Positions 5,159-5,218 of a DNA stretch of 5,218 nucleotides are shown piece after piece. The position numbers and the translations under genes were made by a program. The notes below the pieces were generated by a model, which was given only the letters and a program-made list of their open reading frames with translations, was not told the origin of the DNA and ran no database searches. Origin of the DNA: Acidimicrobiia bacterium (GTDB lineage: Bacteria > Actinomycetota > Acidimicrobiia > Acidimicrobiales > Poriferisodalaceae); the NCBI GenBank assembly GCA_026983855.1, contig JALSTE010000042.1, positions 1-5,218 on the forward strand, in the 5' to 3' direction. Each line of letters opens with the position of its first letter. Within the stretch, counting starts at the first letter, position 1.

Positions 5159-5218
5159 GTCGGGGGTGGGTGTGCTGTTGGGTCGGGGGTCAGCCGCCTC
5201 CTGAGTCGGGGGTGGCCG
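5147..5218 (+). repeat. 23-bp direct repeat spanning the glk stop codon
   Basis: The 23 bp at 5147-5169 recur exactly at 5193-5215, 46 bp downstream. The first copy contains the last codons and stop (GCCGCCTCCTGA) of the glucokinase gene, and the second repeats them outside any gene. GTCGGGGGT also occurs at 5159, 5182 and 5205, exactly 23 bp apart, so the array has a 23-bp sub-period. It runs to the window edge and may continue. The G-runs at 5162-5166, 5168-5170, 5180-5182 and 5185-5189 could form a G-quadruplex, although one loop is long (9 nt). No terminator hairpin with a T-run is seen after glk. Confidence 0.85.

Overview
The window is a high-GC, gene-dense stretch with every supported gene on the + strand. 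GTG and TTG starts, stop/start overlaps and the gene families point to an actinomycete (Actinomycetota). The style of the small proteins and the neighbourhood make class Acidimicrobiia my best guess, but that rests on remembered resemblance and not on a search.

Layout: (1) 1-124 is a leader with a possible -10-type promoter at 26-48 and a strong GC hairpin at 72-92. (2) 125-358 encodes a 77-residue protein with paired CxxC motifs and no known function. (3) 359-494 is a short GC-rich gap with a 14-bp tandem duplication. (4) 495-1694 is a queG-type epoxyqueuosine reductase with all eight cluster cysteines. (5) 1691-2806 overlaps queG by 4 nt (GTGA) and is a PimB-like GT4 mannosyltransferase. 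(6) 2877-3335 is an uncharacterised four-helix membrane protein. (7) 3336-3442 is a gap with a perfect 16-bp palindrome and a second hairpin. (8) 3443-3886 is an SRPBCC/START-like protein. (9) 3883-4191 overlaps it by 4 nt (TTGA) and is a short protein of unknown function. (10) 4193-5158 is a ROK-family glucokinase, starting one base after the previous stop. (11) From 5147 to the right edge is a direct repeat that duplicates the 3' end and stop codon of the glucokinase gene.

The genes from pimB to the ROK kinase resemble a neighbourhood I recall from other actinomycetes (M. tuberculosis Rv2182c-Rv2188c, Streptomyces around SCO2125-SCO2132). There a PimB-type mannosyltransferase, a small membrane protein, an SRPBCC protein and, in Streptomyces, a glucokinase lie close together. 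This suggests a cell-envelope or lipid-linked sugar module with a sugar-phosphate supply step at its end. Here it is compact: the acyl-CoA ligase, ArsA-like ATPase and acyltransferase of the mycobacterial locus are not in this window. I see no mobile element, CRISPR array, tRNA or rRNA, and no clear new defence-type system. The most interesting signals are the possible DNA-damage-type promoter and structured leader at the left end, the two unknown small proteins, and the repeat at the right end.
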